Below are positions 1 to 5,900 of a stretch of 8,315 bases of DNA, in pieces. Below the pieces are notes generated by a model. That model saw only the letters and a program-made list of their open reading frames with translations, had not been told where the DNA came from and did not search any database. Positions within the stretch are counted from its first letter, which is position 1; every line of letters starts with the position of its first letter. The stretch covers positions 1 to 8,315 of the forward strand of contig JBBILU010000046.1 in assembly GCA_037444775.1 (NCBI GenBank), given 5' to 3'. This stretch comes from JBBILU01 sp037444775 (GTDB lineage Bacteria > Patescibacteriota > Gracilibacteria > BD1-5 > UBA6164). The position numbers were made by a program, and so were the translations under genes.

Positions 1-50
1 TCCAAGTTTTGAATCTAACAAAACTGCTCGGATTTGAAACTAGACAATAA
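1..50 (+). other. C-terminal tail of an upstream gene, frame ambiguous
   Basis: Two plus-strand frames are open from the window edge. One ends at TAG 41-43 and reads PSFESNKTARIGN, with one UGA as Gly. The other ends at TAA 48-50 and reads QVLNLTKLLGFETRQ. Either could be the last residues of a protein beginning outside the window; the sequence here is too short to choose or to name a family. The 40-odd bases between these stops and the next gene are A/T-rich and hold no clear promoter or hairpin. Confidence 0.3.
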
Positions 51-90
51 ATATTTTTAGTTAGAAATTATTGTTTTATTAATTTTTTTT

Positions 91-699
91 ATGCACGAAA
101 TTATTGATTTAATTGTTTGAATAGTTGGTGATTTAGGATATTTAGGAATTTTTATTATGATGGTTCTTGAATCTAGTTTTTTTCCTTTTCCTAGTGAAGT
201 TGCAATGCTTCCTGCTTGATACTTAGCAAGTATTGGGCAGATGAATTTCTCAATAGCACTTTTAGTTGGAACATTATGAGCCTTGTTCGGTGCAAGTATT
301 AATTATGCATTATGATTTTTTTTGTGAGAAAAGATTGTAAGAACTCTTATTTCTAAATATTGAAAATTTTTCTTTATAAAAGAAGAGCATTATAATAAAA
401 CAAATGTTTTTTTTCAAAAACATTGAGTTATAACTACTTTTATAGGTAGACTTATTCCAGTTATTAGACAACTTATTTCTCTTCCAGCTGGAGTTTTTAA
501 AATGAATATTCCAAAATTTTTGTTTTATACTTGACTTTGAGCTTGACTTTGGAATTTAGCACTTATGTATGTTTGATATATTGCTTGAGAAAACCAAGAA
601 CTTATCAAAGAATATTCTAAAGAATTACTTTTGTGATCAATAATTTTTGTTGTAATTGTTTGATTTATTTATTATTTATTTAATAAAAAGAAAAAATAA
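91..699 (+). CDS. DedA-family (VTT/SNARE-associated) inner-membrane protein
   Basis: This 202-residue protein is a polytopic membrane protein of the DedA superfamily. Members are implicated in lipid flipping or transport and in envelope homeostasis; the substrate here is unknown. Near the N terminus E27 and the PFPSE motif (residues 32-36) match the first conserved DedA block. The signature F-x-G-R-x-x-P-x-x-R...L-P-A-G-x-x-x-M runs from F117 to M138. It is followed by the glycine-rich helix ending in L-W-N, and the C terminus is a hydrophobic helix with a basic KKKK tail. The length is normal for the family. Fourteen of about 22 glycines are UGA, and a UGG encodes the conserved Trp. ATG 91 is the only ATG after an in-frame TAG at 58-60. 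It is preceded by eight T and no Shine-Dalgarno sequence. Confidence 0.93.
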
Positions 700-711
700 A
701 AAAAAATTGAA

Positions 712-717
712 TATAAT
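712..717 (+). promoter_or_regulatory. Possible -10 box upstream of the toxin-antitoxin pair
   Basis: A perfect TATAAT lies about 48 bases before ATG 765, in the gap after dedA. No good -35 box sits at the right distance. In DNA this A/T-rich, perfect hexamers arise by chance, so this is a weak call. A short inverted repeat at 740-754 (TTAATT, ATA, AATTAA) lies between it and the gene and could be an operator. Confidence 0.25.
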
Positions 718-764
718 TTAAACTTAGCTAATATTATTATTAATTATAAATTAACTGTATTTTT

Positions 765-971
765 ATGTATAAAAAAGAAAAGAAAGATTTCATTGTAGGT
801 TCTGATTTAAAAGCATTACAAAAAATAAAAGAAGCTGAAAATAATTTTAAAAAAACATGAAAAAGTTATTCTTTTGAAGAAAGCTATTTTATGGGACTAA
901 ATTTTTTAGAGACTTTAAATAAAAATGAAAATGTACAAATTAGAAATTTTGCCTGAATTTATTCAAGATAG
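765..971 (+). CDS. Small protein upstream of a RelE/ParE-type toxin, probable antitoxin
   Basis: This gene encodes 68 charged residues rich in Lys, Glu and Asn, with two UGA glycines (KTGKS and FAGIY). I recognise no named antitoxin family. The call rests on position: it is small, lies directly upstream of a RelE/ParE-like toxin, and its 3' end overlaps the toxin's 5' end by about 47 bases. Antitoxin-then-toxin with translational coupling is the usual order for type II systems. If so, it would bind and neutralise the toxin in the cytoplasm and probably repress its own promoter. The stop is TAG. No Shine-Dalgarno is present; the start follows TTTTT. It could instead be an unrelated small protein. 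Confidence 0.6.
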
Positions 972-1221
972 AGATTACATTCTTAGTTTTATATATTCAG
1001 AAACAGAAGATATAAATATCACTAAAAAACTTTTTAATAAAATTGAATCAAAAATTTTTTCACTTCAAATTTTTCCAGAAATGTATCCGGAAGTTTTTGA
1101 GTGATATAGAATGATTTCTTTAAAAACATATAAAGTTTTTTACAAAATTAGCTATGTGAAAAAGACAGTCTATATAATTAGATTTTTATCTTCTGCCCAA
1201 AATTATCAGGAATATTTATAG
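925..1221 (+). CDS. RelE/ParE-superfamily toxin-like protein
   Basis: This 98-residue protein has the form of a RelE/ParE-fold toxin. Known members cleave mRNA on the ribosome or poison gyrase; which applies here cannot be read from sequence. The C-terminal half shows the family pattern: FPEMYPEVFEGYRMI (charged loop then R-M-I), the Y-K-V-F-Y-K-I strand, T-V-Y-I-I-R-F, and a terminal helix. One UGA glycine (FEGYR) sits in the loop before the conserved Arg. Two in-frame ATGs, 925 and 931, follow a stop at 916-918. I chose 925, giving MKMYKLEILPEF; 931 gives MYKLEILPEF and fits equally well. Either start lies inside the upstream gene, so translation of the two is probably coupled. Confidence 0.75.
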
Positions 1222-1316
1222 TATTTTTTCTTTAGAAAACTTAAAATTACTTTGAAATCTTGATAAAGAAGCAATTATGTTTTATGAAGAAAGTTTATTT
1301 TTTAACAAATAATTTT

Positions 1317-1633
1317 ATGTGATTTATATGAATTTATACTGTTTGTAAAGATGAAGAGGAAGCTAAAAGTATTTGAAAAAATTTACTTGAAAAAAACTAA
1401 TTGCTTGTTACAACCTTTTCCCGATTCAAAGTTCTTACTGGTGGAAATGAAATCTAGAAAATGATAATGAAGTTGTTTTATTGTCAAAAACAAGAAAAGA
1501 GAATTCGAATCTTTTAAATATTGAAATAGAAAAACTACATTCTTATTAACTTCCTTGTGTTATGAAAATAAATTTAGAAGCTAATGAAAGATATGAAAAT
1601 TGGATAAATGAAGAAACAGTTTTAGCTTTATAA
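1317..1633 (+). pseudogene. cutA: Broken CutA (divalent-cation tolerance family)
   Basis: CutA is a small trimeric ferredoxin-fold protein linked to copper tolerance. Across two frames nearly the whole protein can be read. Frame one gives MGFIGIYTVCKDEEEAKSIG then KNLLEKN, stopping at TAA 1398-1400. The -1 frame, from CTA 1397, continues LIACYNLFPIQSSYWWKG, then NEVVLLSKTRKE, and ends EKLHSY. A second TAA at 1547-1549 sits where CutA has Glu in its LHPYELP motif; the frame then runs through LPCVMKINLEA and YENWINEETV to TAA 1631-1633. Combined length of about 105 codons matches CutA. The frame break is consistent with loss of one A from a run that now has seven (1390-1396), and the second lesion with GAA changing to TAA. 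Two independent lesions argue for a pseudogene. The break also forms an A-AAA-AAC slippery heptamer (see findings). Confidence 0.85.
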
Positions 1634-1642
1634 AAATAAAAT

Positions 1643-2209
1643 ATGTTCAAAGAAATAGAAAAAACATTTAAATTAACAAAGAAAGATTTAGAAATTATTA
1701 AAAATAATTTTGTTTTGAAATCTGAAGAAGAAGTAATTGATAAATATTTTGATTATCCTGATTTTAGAATGTATCTTAATAAAACTCACCAAATAAAACT
1801 GAGAAGTAGAAATTCTAAACTTGAATTGAAAGTTCAAGAAAGAGGAAAAAGTTATGAAACAGATGAATTTTATTGAGATTCTATAGATGAAAAATTAGCT
1901 GAATTTTGATACAATAAAAAAGATTTGCAAATTATTTATATTGTTAAGTGTAAAAGAAGCAAATATGCAACTGAATTTCATTGAAACAAATTTGTCTTAG
2001 ATTTAGATATTCATGAGTTTTGAGAAAAATATGATATTGAAGTAGAAGCTAAAACAGAAGAAATTTGAGTAAAACTTATTGATGAATTTACAAAAAAGCT
2101 TTGACTTGAAGCCATTTTAGTAGAAAATTTAGAAAGTAAATGAAAGTTACATATCAAAGATCAAAATCCAAAACTTTATGAAATTATAAAAAATATGTAT
2201 TGAAAATAA
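1643..2209 (+). CDS. CYTH-domain protein (triphosphate tunnel metalloenzyme)
   Basis: The product is a 188-residue cytoplasmic protein of the CYTH superfamily. Relatives hydrolyse thiamine triphosphate or inorganic triphosphate, or act as adenylate cyclases, using acidic and basic residues lining an eight-stranded tunnel. Visible elements are the N-terminal EIEKTFKL strand, DKYFDYPD, the basic strand I-K-L-R-S-R followed by LELKVQER, and the late acidic strands LDLDIHEF then YDIEVEAKTEE. The first motif is E-I-E-K-T rather than strict E-x-E-x-K, with the Lys one place early. The overall pattern resembles the thiamine-triphosphatase branch, but the substrate is not predictable. Eight glycines are UGA. 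The gene starts nine bases after the cutA remnant and has no Shine-Dalgarno sequence. Confidence 0.82.
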
Positions 2210-2255
2210 AATTTTTTATATATACTTAAAAAGTATTTTTTAACAGAATTATTTT

Positions 2256-2528
2256 ATGAATCCGAAGTTATCTGAATTTTTCTGAATAGAAATATATGTT
2301 TACTGGAATGATCATAATCCACCTCATTTTCATGTAGTTTATAATGATTATAGTTGCTATATTTCTATAAAAGATTTAAAAATTTTAGAATGAAATCTTC
2401 CAACAAAGATTGAAAAACTTGTTTTATCTTGGTCCGAATTATATAATGAAGAATTATTAGAGGCTTGGAATACAGCACAAAATATGAAAACACCTAAAAA
2501 AATAGATCCTTTATTTTCTAAAAAATAA
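2256..2528 (+). CDS. DUF4160 protein, first gene of a DUF4160-DUF2442 pair
   Basis: This 90-residue protein matches the DUF4160 pattern: N-terminal F-F-G-I-E-I-Y-V-Y, the hallmark D-H-N-P-P-H-F-H with closely spaced histidines, a short Y-I-S-I strand, L-E-G-N-L-P, and a C-terminal helix with W-S-E-L and E-L-L-E-A-W. The His/Asp cluster could bind metal or form an active site; that is inference. UGA encodes two glycines, including the one in FFGI. Its stop is three bases before the DUF2442 start, so the two are surely co-transcribed. This pairing recurs in bacteria and looks like a toxin-antitoxin-type module, but I know of no settled function. No Shine-Dalgarno; the ATG follows TATTTT. Confidence 0.85.
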
Positions 2529-2531
2529 AAT

Positions 2532-2777
2532 ATGCATTTTGTAAAACAAGCTTCTCAAATTTGAGATTATATTTTAAAATTAACTTTTGAAAATTGAGTT
2601 GAAAAATCTTTTGATATGAGTCCATTTTTAGAAAATAATTCTTTAATATTTAGACCATTAAAGCAAAAAGATATTTTCAAAATGTTTAGTATTAAATGAA
2701 ACACTGTTACTTGGATAACTTGAGCTGATGTTTCACCTGATTTTTTGTACGAAAAATGAGTAAATATAGCTAATTAA
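2532..2777 (+). CDS. DUF2442 protein, second gene of the pair
   Basis: The product has 81 residues and fits the DUF2442 layout: D-Y-I-L-K-L-T-F-E-N-G, then SFDMSPFLE, I-F-R-P-L-K, a short F-K-M-F-S-I strand, the turn T-V-T-W-I-T-G-A-D-V-S-P, and the final L-Y-E-K. Five glycines are UGA, including the two most conserved (FENG and TGAD). It is typically found beside DUF4160 genes, as here with a three-base gap. If the pair is a toxin-antitoxin module, which partner is toxic cannot be told from sequence. The TAA ends the plus-strand gene run; ychF converges about 96 bases downstream. Confidence 0.85.
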
Positions 2778-2873
2778 AAAGCTAAAATATATCAAATATT
2801 TTTTAATCTAATTGTATTTTTTGTTGGCTTTTTGAATTCTTTTTCTTTTTTTAAAAAATCGAATATTTATAAA
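2778..2873. other. Convergent intergenic gap, no clear terminator
   Basis: This A/T-rich spacer separates the DUF2442 stop from the ychF stop. A weak inverted repeat pairs AAAAAGC (2776-2782) with GCTTTTT (2827-2833) across a 44-base loop, and a TTTTTT/AAAAAA self-complement lies near 2848-2857. Neither resembles a G+C-rich stem followed by a T tract. A short open frame on the minus strand has no start codon and is not called. Confidence 0.4.
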
Positions 2874-3956
2874 CTAACTACTAAATTTAAATAACATAAT
2901 ATCTCAATCTTGTACAATATATTCTTTCCCTTCAAGTCTAACTTTTGCCTTTTCTCTTGCTCAAGCCCAACCACCAAATTCAACTAAATCATGCCAATTT
3001 ACAACATCTGCCTTAATAAATCATTTTTCAAAATCCGTATGAATTACTCAAGCAGCTTGTGGAGCTTTGAATCATTTTTCTATTGTCCAAGCTCTTACTT
3101 CTTTTTCTCAAGCTGTGAAATAATATTGAAGTCAAAGTGCATCAAAACTTGCTTTGATTAAATTATCAAGTCAAGTTGTAATTAATCCCATTTCTTCTAA
3201 AAAACTTTTTCTTTCTTCTTCGTCCATTTCTATCATATCAGCTTCAAGTTTAGCACAAATTGGAACAACTCTAAATTTTTCTGGAACTCAAATAATTTTT
3301 CTAAGTTCTTCTTCTGAAGTATCCATCATATCTTCTGAAACATTACATCAATAAACAAAAGTTTTGTTTGTTAAAAGATGCAAATCATAAATATGTTCTT
3401 TTTCTTCTTCTGTTAATTCAAGACTTGAAGCCAAATGTCATTCATTCAAATATTTCAAAACTTTTTCTATAGTTACAAATTGTTCAGCTATTTTTTTGTC
3501 TGATTTAACTTTTCTTCAATCTTTTAAAATTCTTTTTTCTATTGTATCAATATCTGCTAGAATTAGCTCAGAATTAATAATTTCTATATCTGATCTTGGA
3601 TCAACTTTTCCGTGAACATGAATTATTTCACTATCTTCAAAAAGTCTAACAACTTGAAGTATTGCATTAGCTTCACGAATATTTGCCAAGAATTTATTTC
3701 AAAGTCATTCTCATTGACTTGCTCATTTTACAATTCAAGCAATATCAATAAATTCACAATTTGTAGGAATAATTTTTTGTCCATTTACTGCTTTTCTAAT
3801 TTTTTCAAGTCTAAAATCATTAACATTTACAATTCAAATATTTGGTTCTATTGTACAAAAAGGGAAATTTTGAGCATCTGCTGAATAATTTTTTGTCAAA
3901 GCATTAAACAAAGTAGATTTTCAAACATTAGGTAATCAAACAATTCAAACTTTCAT
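2874..3956 (-). CDS. ychF: YchF, Obg-like universally conserved GTPase/ATPase
   Basis: YchF is a translation-associated P-loop NTPase of the Obg family that prefers ATP and binds ribosomes; it is linked to stress responses. The 360 residues match the usual length of about 363. The G1 loop G-L-P-N-V-G-K-S-T lies at residues 7-15, followed by NFPFCTIEPNIGIV and the G3-region D-I-A-G-I-V-K-G-A-S-Q-G-E-G-L-G-N-K-F-L. Further on are the coiled-coil region, N-K-T (variant G4), and the C-terminal TGS domain with FTAGEKEVRAWTI, GFIKADVVNWHDL and a final IMLFKFSS. G4, G7 and G12 are all UGA. The N terminus has no Shine-Dalgarno. It is the last gene of the rsmI cluster, 59 bases below the small gene upstream. 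Confidence 0.97.
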
Positions 3957-3988
3957 TTTTTTCTAATTAATTTTTAAAATATAATCGA

Positions 3989-4015
3989 ATTATATAGAAT
4001 AAAATTTTTTTGCAA
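3989..4015 (-). promoter_or_regulatory. Possible ychF promoter
   Basis: On the minus strand a perfect TATAAT (3994-3989) lies 32 bases before the ychF ATG. A TTGCAA (4015-4010) lies 15 bases further upstream, which is a poor -35 box with short spacing. Such matches are common by chance at this base composition. ychF may instead be read from rsmI. Confidence 0.25.
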
Positions 4016-4300
4016 TTAAAAAAACTTCAATTCAAATTCTTTAAACTTTAGTCAAACTTTCTTTATTTTTTCACTTGAAATCTTTTCTATATCTCACTTG
4101 AAATTATATAATTCCAAATTTATTATTGGTTTACTTGTTTTTATTAAAATATTTTTTCATTTTAGCTTTATAGAAACCAAATATTCTGTTAAATCAACAT
4201 TTTTTTCTTTCTTAAAAATATCTATTATTGTATTCCAAATAATAGATTTTATAACAATTTCTTCAGTTTTATTTCTTCTAAGAGAATTTCAAATTTCCAT
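4016..4300 (-). CDS. Conserved-looking 94-residue protein, possibly DUF721/DciA-like
   Basis: I cannot name this protein with certainty. It is basic and has four UGA glycines and a clean frame from the only ATG, nine codons after an in-frame TAA. The order is an N-terminal basic stretch (N-S-L-R-R-N-K-T), a helix with I-W-N-T-I-I-D-I-F, then two hydrophobic strands (YLVSIKLKG and NILIKTS), PIINLEL, and a C-terminal helix and strand ending KKVGLKFKEFELKFF. The strand-strand-P-x-x-x-x-E-L-helix layout resembles the DUF721 core (DciA, the replicative-helicase loader), but in a reduced form. It sits between rsmI and ychF on the same strand, so it is probably co-transcribed with them. Confidence 0.65.
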
Positions 4301-4345
4301 AAATTTTTTAATTACAAAATGTTTTTAGCAATATTTTGTGTTTTT

Positions 4346-4381
4346 CCCTCTCCTTCAAAGGAAAGGGGTAGGGATAGAGAG
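4346..4381. repeat. G+C-rich palindromic repeat, intergenic copy
   Basis: The inverted arms CCCTCTCCTT and AAGGAAAGGG (one mismatch) are separated by CA, and are followed by GTAGGGATAGAGAG. The element stands out sharply from A/T-rich surroundings. The same core, with perfect arms and a following TAGGGTGAGG, lies inside the ABC ATPase gene at 6376-6406. It occupies the gap between the rsmI stop (4382) and the next gene on that strand, so in RNA it would form a stable hairpin directly after rsmI. It could act as a terminator or an mRNA-stabilising structure, but its resemblance to the copy in a coding region favours a dispersed repeat. Confidence 0.8.
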
Positions 4382-5044
4382 TTAAAACAAAACTACAAAT
4401 TCTCATTTTACTTTTCAAATATTTTCAGCAAAATAAATTTTGACTTCCTCAACTGTTCCTCTAACAAATTCTTCAAATTTTTTTGTTAGTTCACGAGCTA
4501 CAACAATTTTGTGTTCTTTTCAAAAATATTTTTCTAAATCATCAAGAGTTTTTAAAATTCTATGAACAGATTCATAAATTACAATAGTTTCTTCTCTTTC
4601 TTTAGCTAATTTTGTAAATAAAGTTTGTCTTCACTTTTTTATTGGTAAAAAACCTAAATACAAAAAGTGATTCATTTGCATTCAACTTCACATCAAAGCT
4701 GTTGTAAAAGCTGTAACTCAAGGAATTGGAACAATTTCTATATTTTGCAAAATAGCTTCTTTTATAAGAACATATCAAGGGTCACTAATTCAAGGAGTTC
4801 AAGCATCGGAAATTAAAGCAACTTTTTTACCGGATTTTAATTCAGACATTATTTTATCAATTTTTGTAACTCAAGAATGTGAATGAAAAGAAATTAGAGT
4901 TTTTTTGATTCAATAGTGATTTAGTAAAGTGCTAGAAGTTCTAGTGTCTTCACAAGCTATTAAATCAACTTCTCAAAGAATTTTTATTGCTCTGTAAGTA
5001 ATATCTCAAAGATTTCAAATTGGTGTTGCTACAATGTAAAGCAT
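4382..5044 (-). CDS. rsmI: RsmI, 16S rRNA 2'-O-ribose methyltransferase (C1402)
   Basis: RsmI uses S-adenosylmethionine to methylate the ribose of C1402 in the 16S rRNA decoding centre. The 220 residues start MLYIVATPIGNLGDITYRA, the family signature. They continue with A-C-E-D-T-R-T-S, F-H-S-H, the binding loop S-D-A-G-T-P-G-I-S-D-P-G, V-P-I-P-G-V-T-A, the F-L-G/L-P region, E-S-V-H-R-I, V-A-R-E-L-T-K and G-E-F-V-V-L-F. The protein ends just after GEFV, so it lacks the C-terminal extension of roughly 60 residues found in the E. coli and Bacillus enzymes, leaving the tetrapyrrole-methylase fold alone. UGA encodes many of the conserved glycines. It is the first gene of the rsmI - small gene - ychF run. 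Confidence 0.97.
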
Positions 5045-5072
5045 ATTTGTTAGTTAAAAATTAATTTTCCTA

Positions 5073-5078
5073 ATTATA
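5073..5078 (-). promoter_or_regulatory. Possible -10 box for rsmI
   Basis: On the minus strand a perfect TATAAT lies 28 bases before the rsmI ATG, in the 118-base divergent gap with the nucleotidyltransferase gene. I see no convincing -35 box 16-18 bases upstream. It is the natural place for a promoter of the rsmI cluster. For the opposite gene, a TTGAGT at 5125-5130 precedes T/A-rich -10-like sequence, but the spacing fits poorly. Confidence 0.3.
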
Positions 5079-5162
5079 TGAATTAACTTTAAAAATAAAA
5101 CTTTTCTTTTACAAAAAAGATTTCTTGAGTAAAATTAAACCTAATTATTTATAAATATTTTT

Positions 5163-5900
5163 ATGCAAAATTATACAAACCTAGATTTAGAAAAGTTCAA
5201 AGAAATGTTTCAAATTAAAGAGAAACAAAGTGAAATAGAAAGAAATTTTTTAGAAAAAACTAAAAAATATATAAAACTTATAAAATGGATTCCTTGACTT
5301 GAAATGGTTTGAGTGTGAAATTCTGTTGCAATGAATTCTGCAACACAAGATTCGGATATTGATTTATATATTGTTACAAAGCCAAATTATATGTGGCTAA
5401 ATAGAATTTTAATTACTTTTATTTTCCAAATTCTTTTTGTTAGAAAAACATCTAGAAAACATGCTTGAAGATTTTGTCTTAGTTTTTTTTCAACAACAAA
5501 TTGAATGGATTTTTATAAATTTGTTTTACTTCGTGATCCATATTTATTTTTTTGGATTTTGTATTTTAAGCCGATTTTAAGCAAAAATAATACTTATGAG
5601 AAATTTATAGAAATAAATTCTAAATGGTGAAACTTCTGAGATTTCAAAGAAGTTATAGAAGAAAATAAAAAGGAAATAATACATCACTCTAGATCTCTCC
5701 TTAGAGAAGAAGGAATTATTGGAATAACAAAAAAGTTAGATATTTTTCTGAAGAAAATATTTTTACCAAAAACTCTCAGAACTTACGAAAAGCTCTGAAA
5801 ACCTTTTTGAGTAATAATAAATGATGATTTGTTGAAATTTCATAATAATGATATTAGAAGGGAAGTGGCTGAAAAATTTTCTAAATTTACTAAAATCTAA
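5163..5900 (+). CDS. Nucleotidyltransferase-fold protein (Pol-beta superfamily)
   Basis: The product has 245 residues. A lysine- and glutamate-rich N-terminal helix is followed by the nucleotidyltransferase signature: G-N-S at 52-54, then D-S-D-I-D-L with the metal-binding D65 and D67. A plausible third acid is D116 in T-N-G-M-D-F. The C-terminal half is helical and hydrophobic, with DPYLFFWILYFKP, and ends in a charged tail. Members transfer a nucleotide to protein, RNA or a small molecule; the substrate here is unknown. It lacks an adjacent HEPN partner, and its long C-terminal part is unlike a minimal MNT antitoxin. Nine glycines are UGA. Its stop overlaps the end of the convergent ABC remnant by three bases. 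The start has no Shine-Dalgarno and follows TTTTT. Confidence 0.8.

Noticed and set aside
1..90. Possible tRNA 3' end from GGATTTGAAAC-like sequence
   Set aside because: No paired T-arm or acceptor stem could be drawn on either strand.
1643..1876. A 77-residue CYTH fragment as a complete gene
   Set aside because: The apparent stop is UGA, read as Gly. The domain continues to TAA 2207-2209.
2820..2860. Bidirectional terminator between DUF2442 and ychF
   Set aside because: Only A/T-rich partial complementarity with a very long loop. No G+C stem and T tract.
2778..2873. Short minus-strand open frame ending in GYILAF
   Set aside because: No start codon, about 30 residues, and hemmed in by stops; it overlaps the gap after ychF.
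3154..3354. Ser-rich open frame of 66 codons, plus strand
   Set aside because: It lies wholly inside ychF on the opposite strand. The Ser/Ile richness is the complement of Glu/Lys-rich YchF codons.
3612..3884. Open frame of 90 codons, plus strand
   Set aside because: It is antisense to the conserved GTPase domain of ychF, which is intact over this stretch.
4098..4328. Hydrophobic open frame of 76 codons, plus strand
   Set aside because: It is the shadow of the minus-strand 94-residue gene. Phe/Ile richness comes from complementing Lys/Asn codons.
5163..5900. MNT-type antitoxin of a HEPN/MNT pair
   Set aside because: No HEPN gene beside it, and the protein is more than twice the length of a minimal MNT antitoxin.
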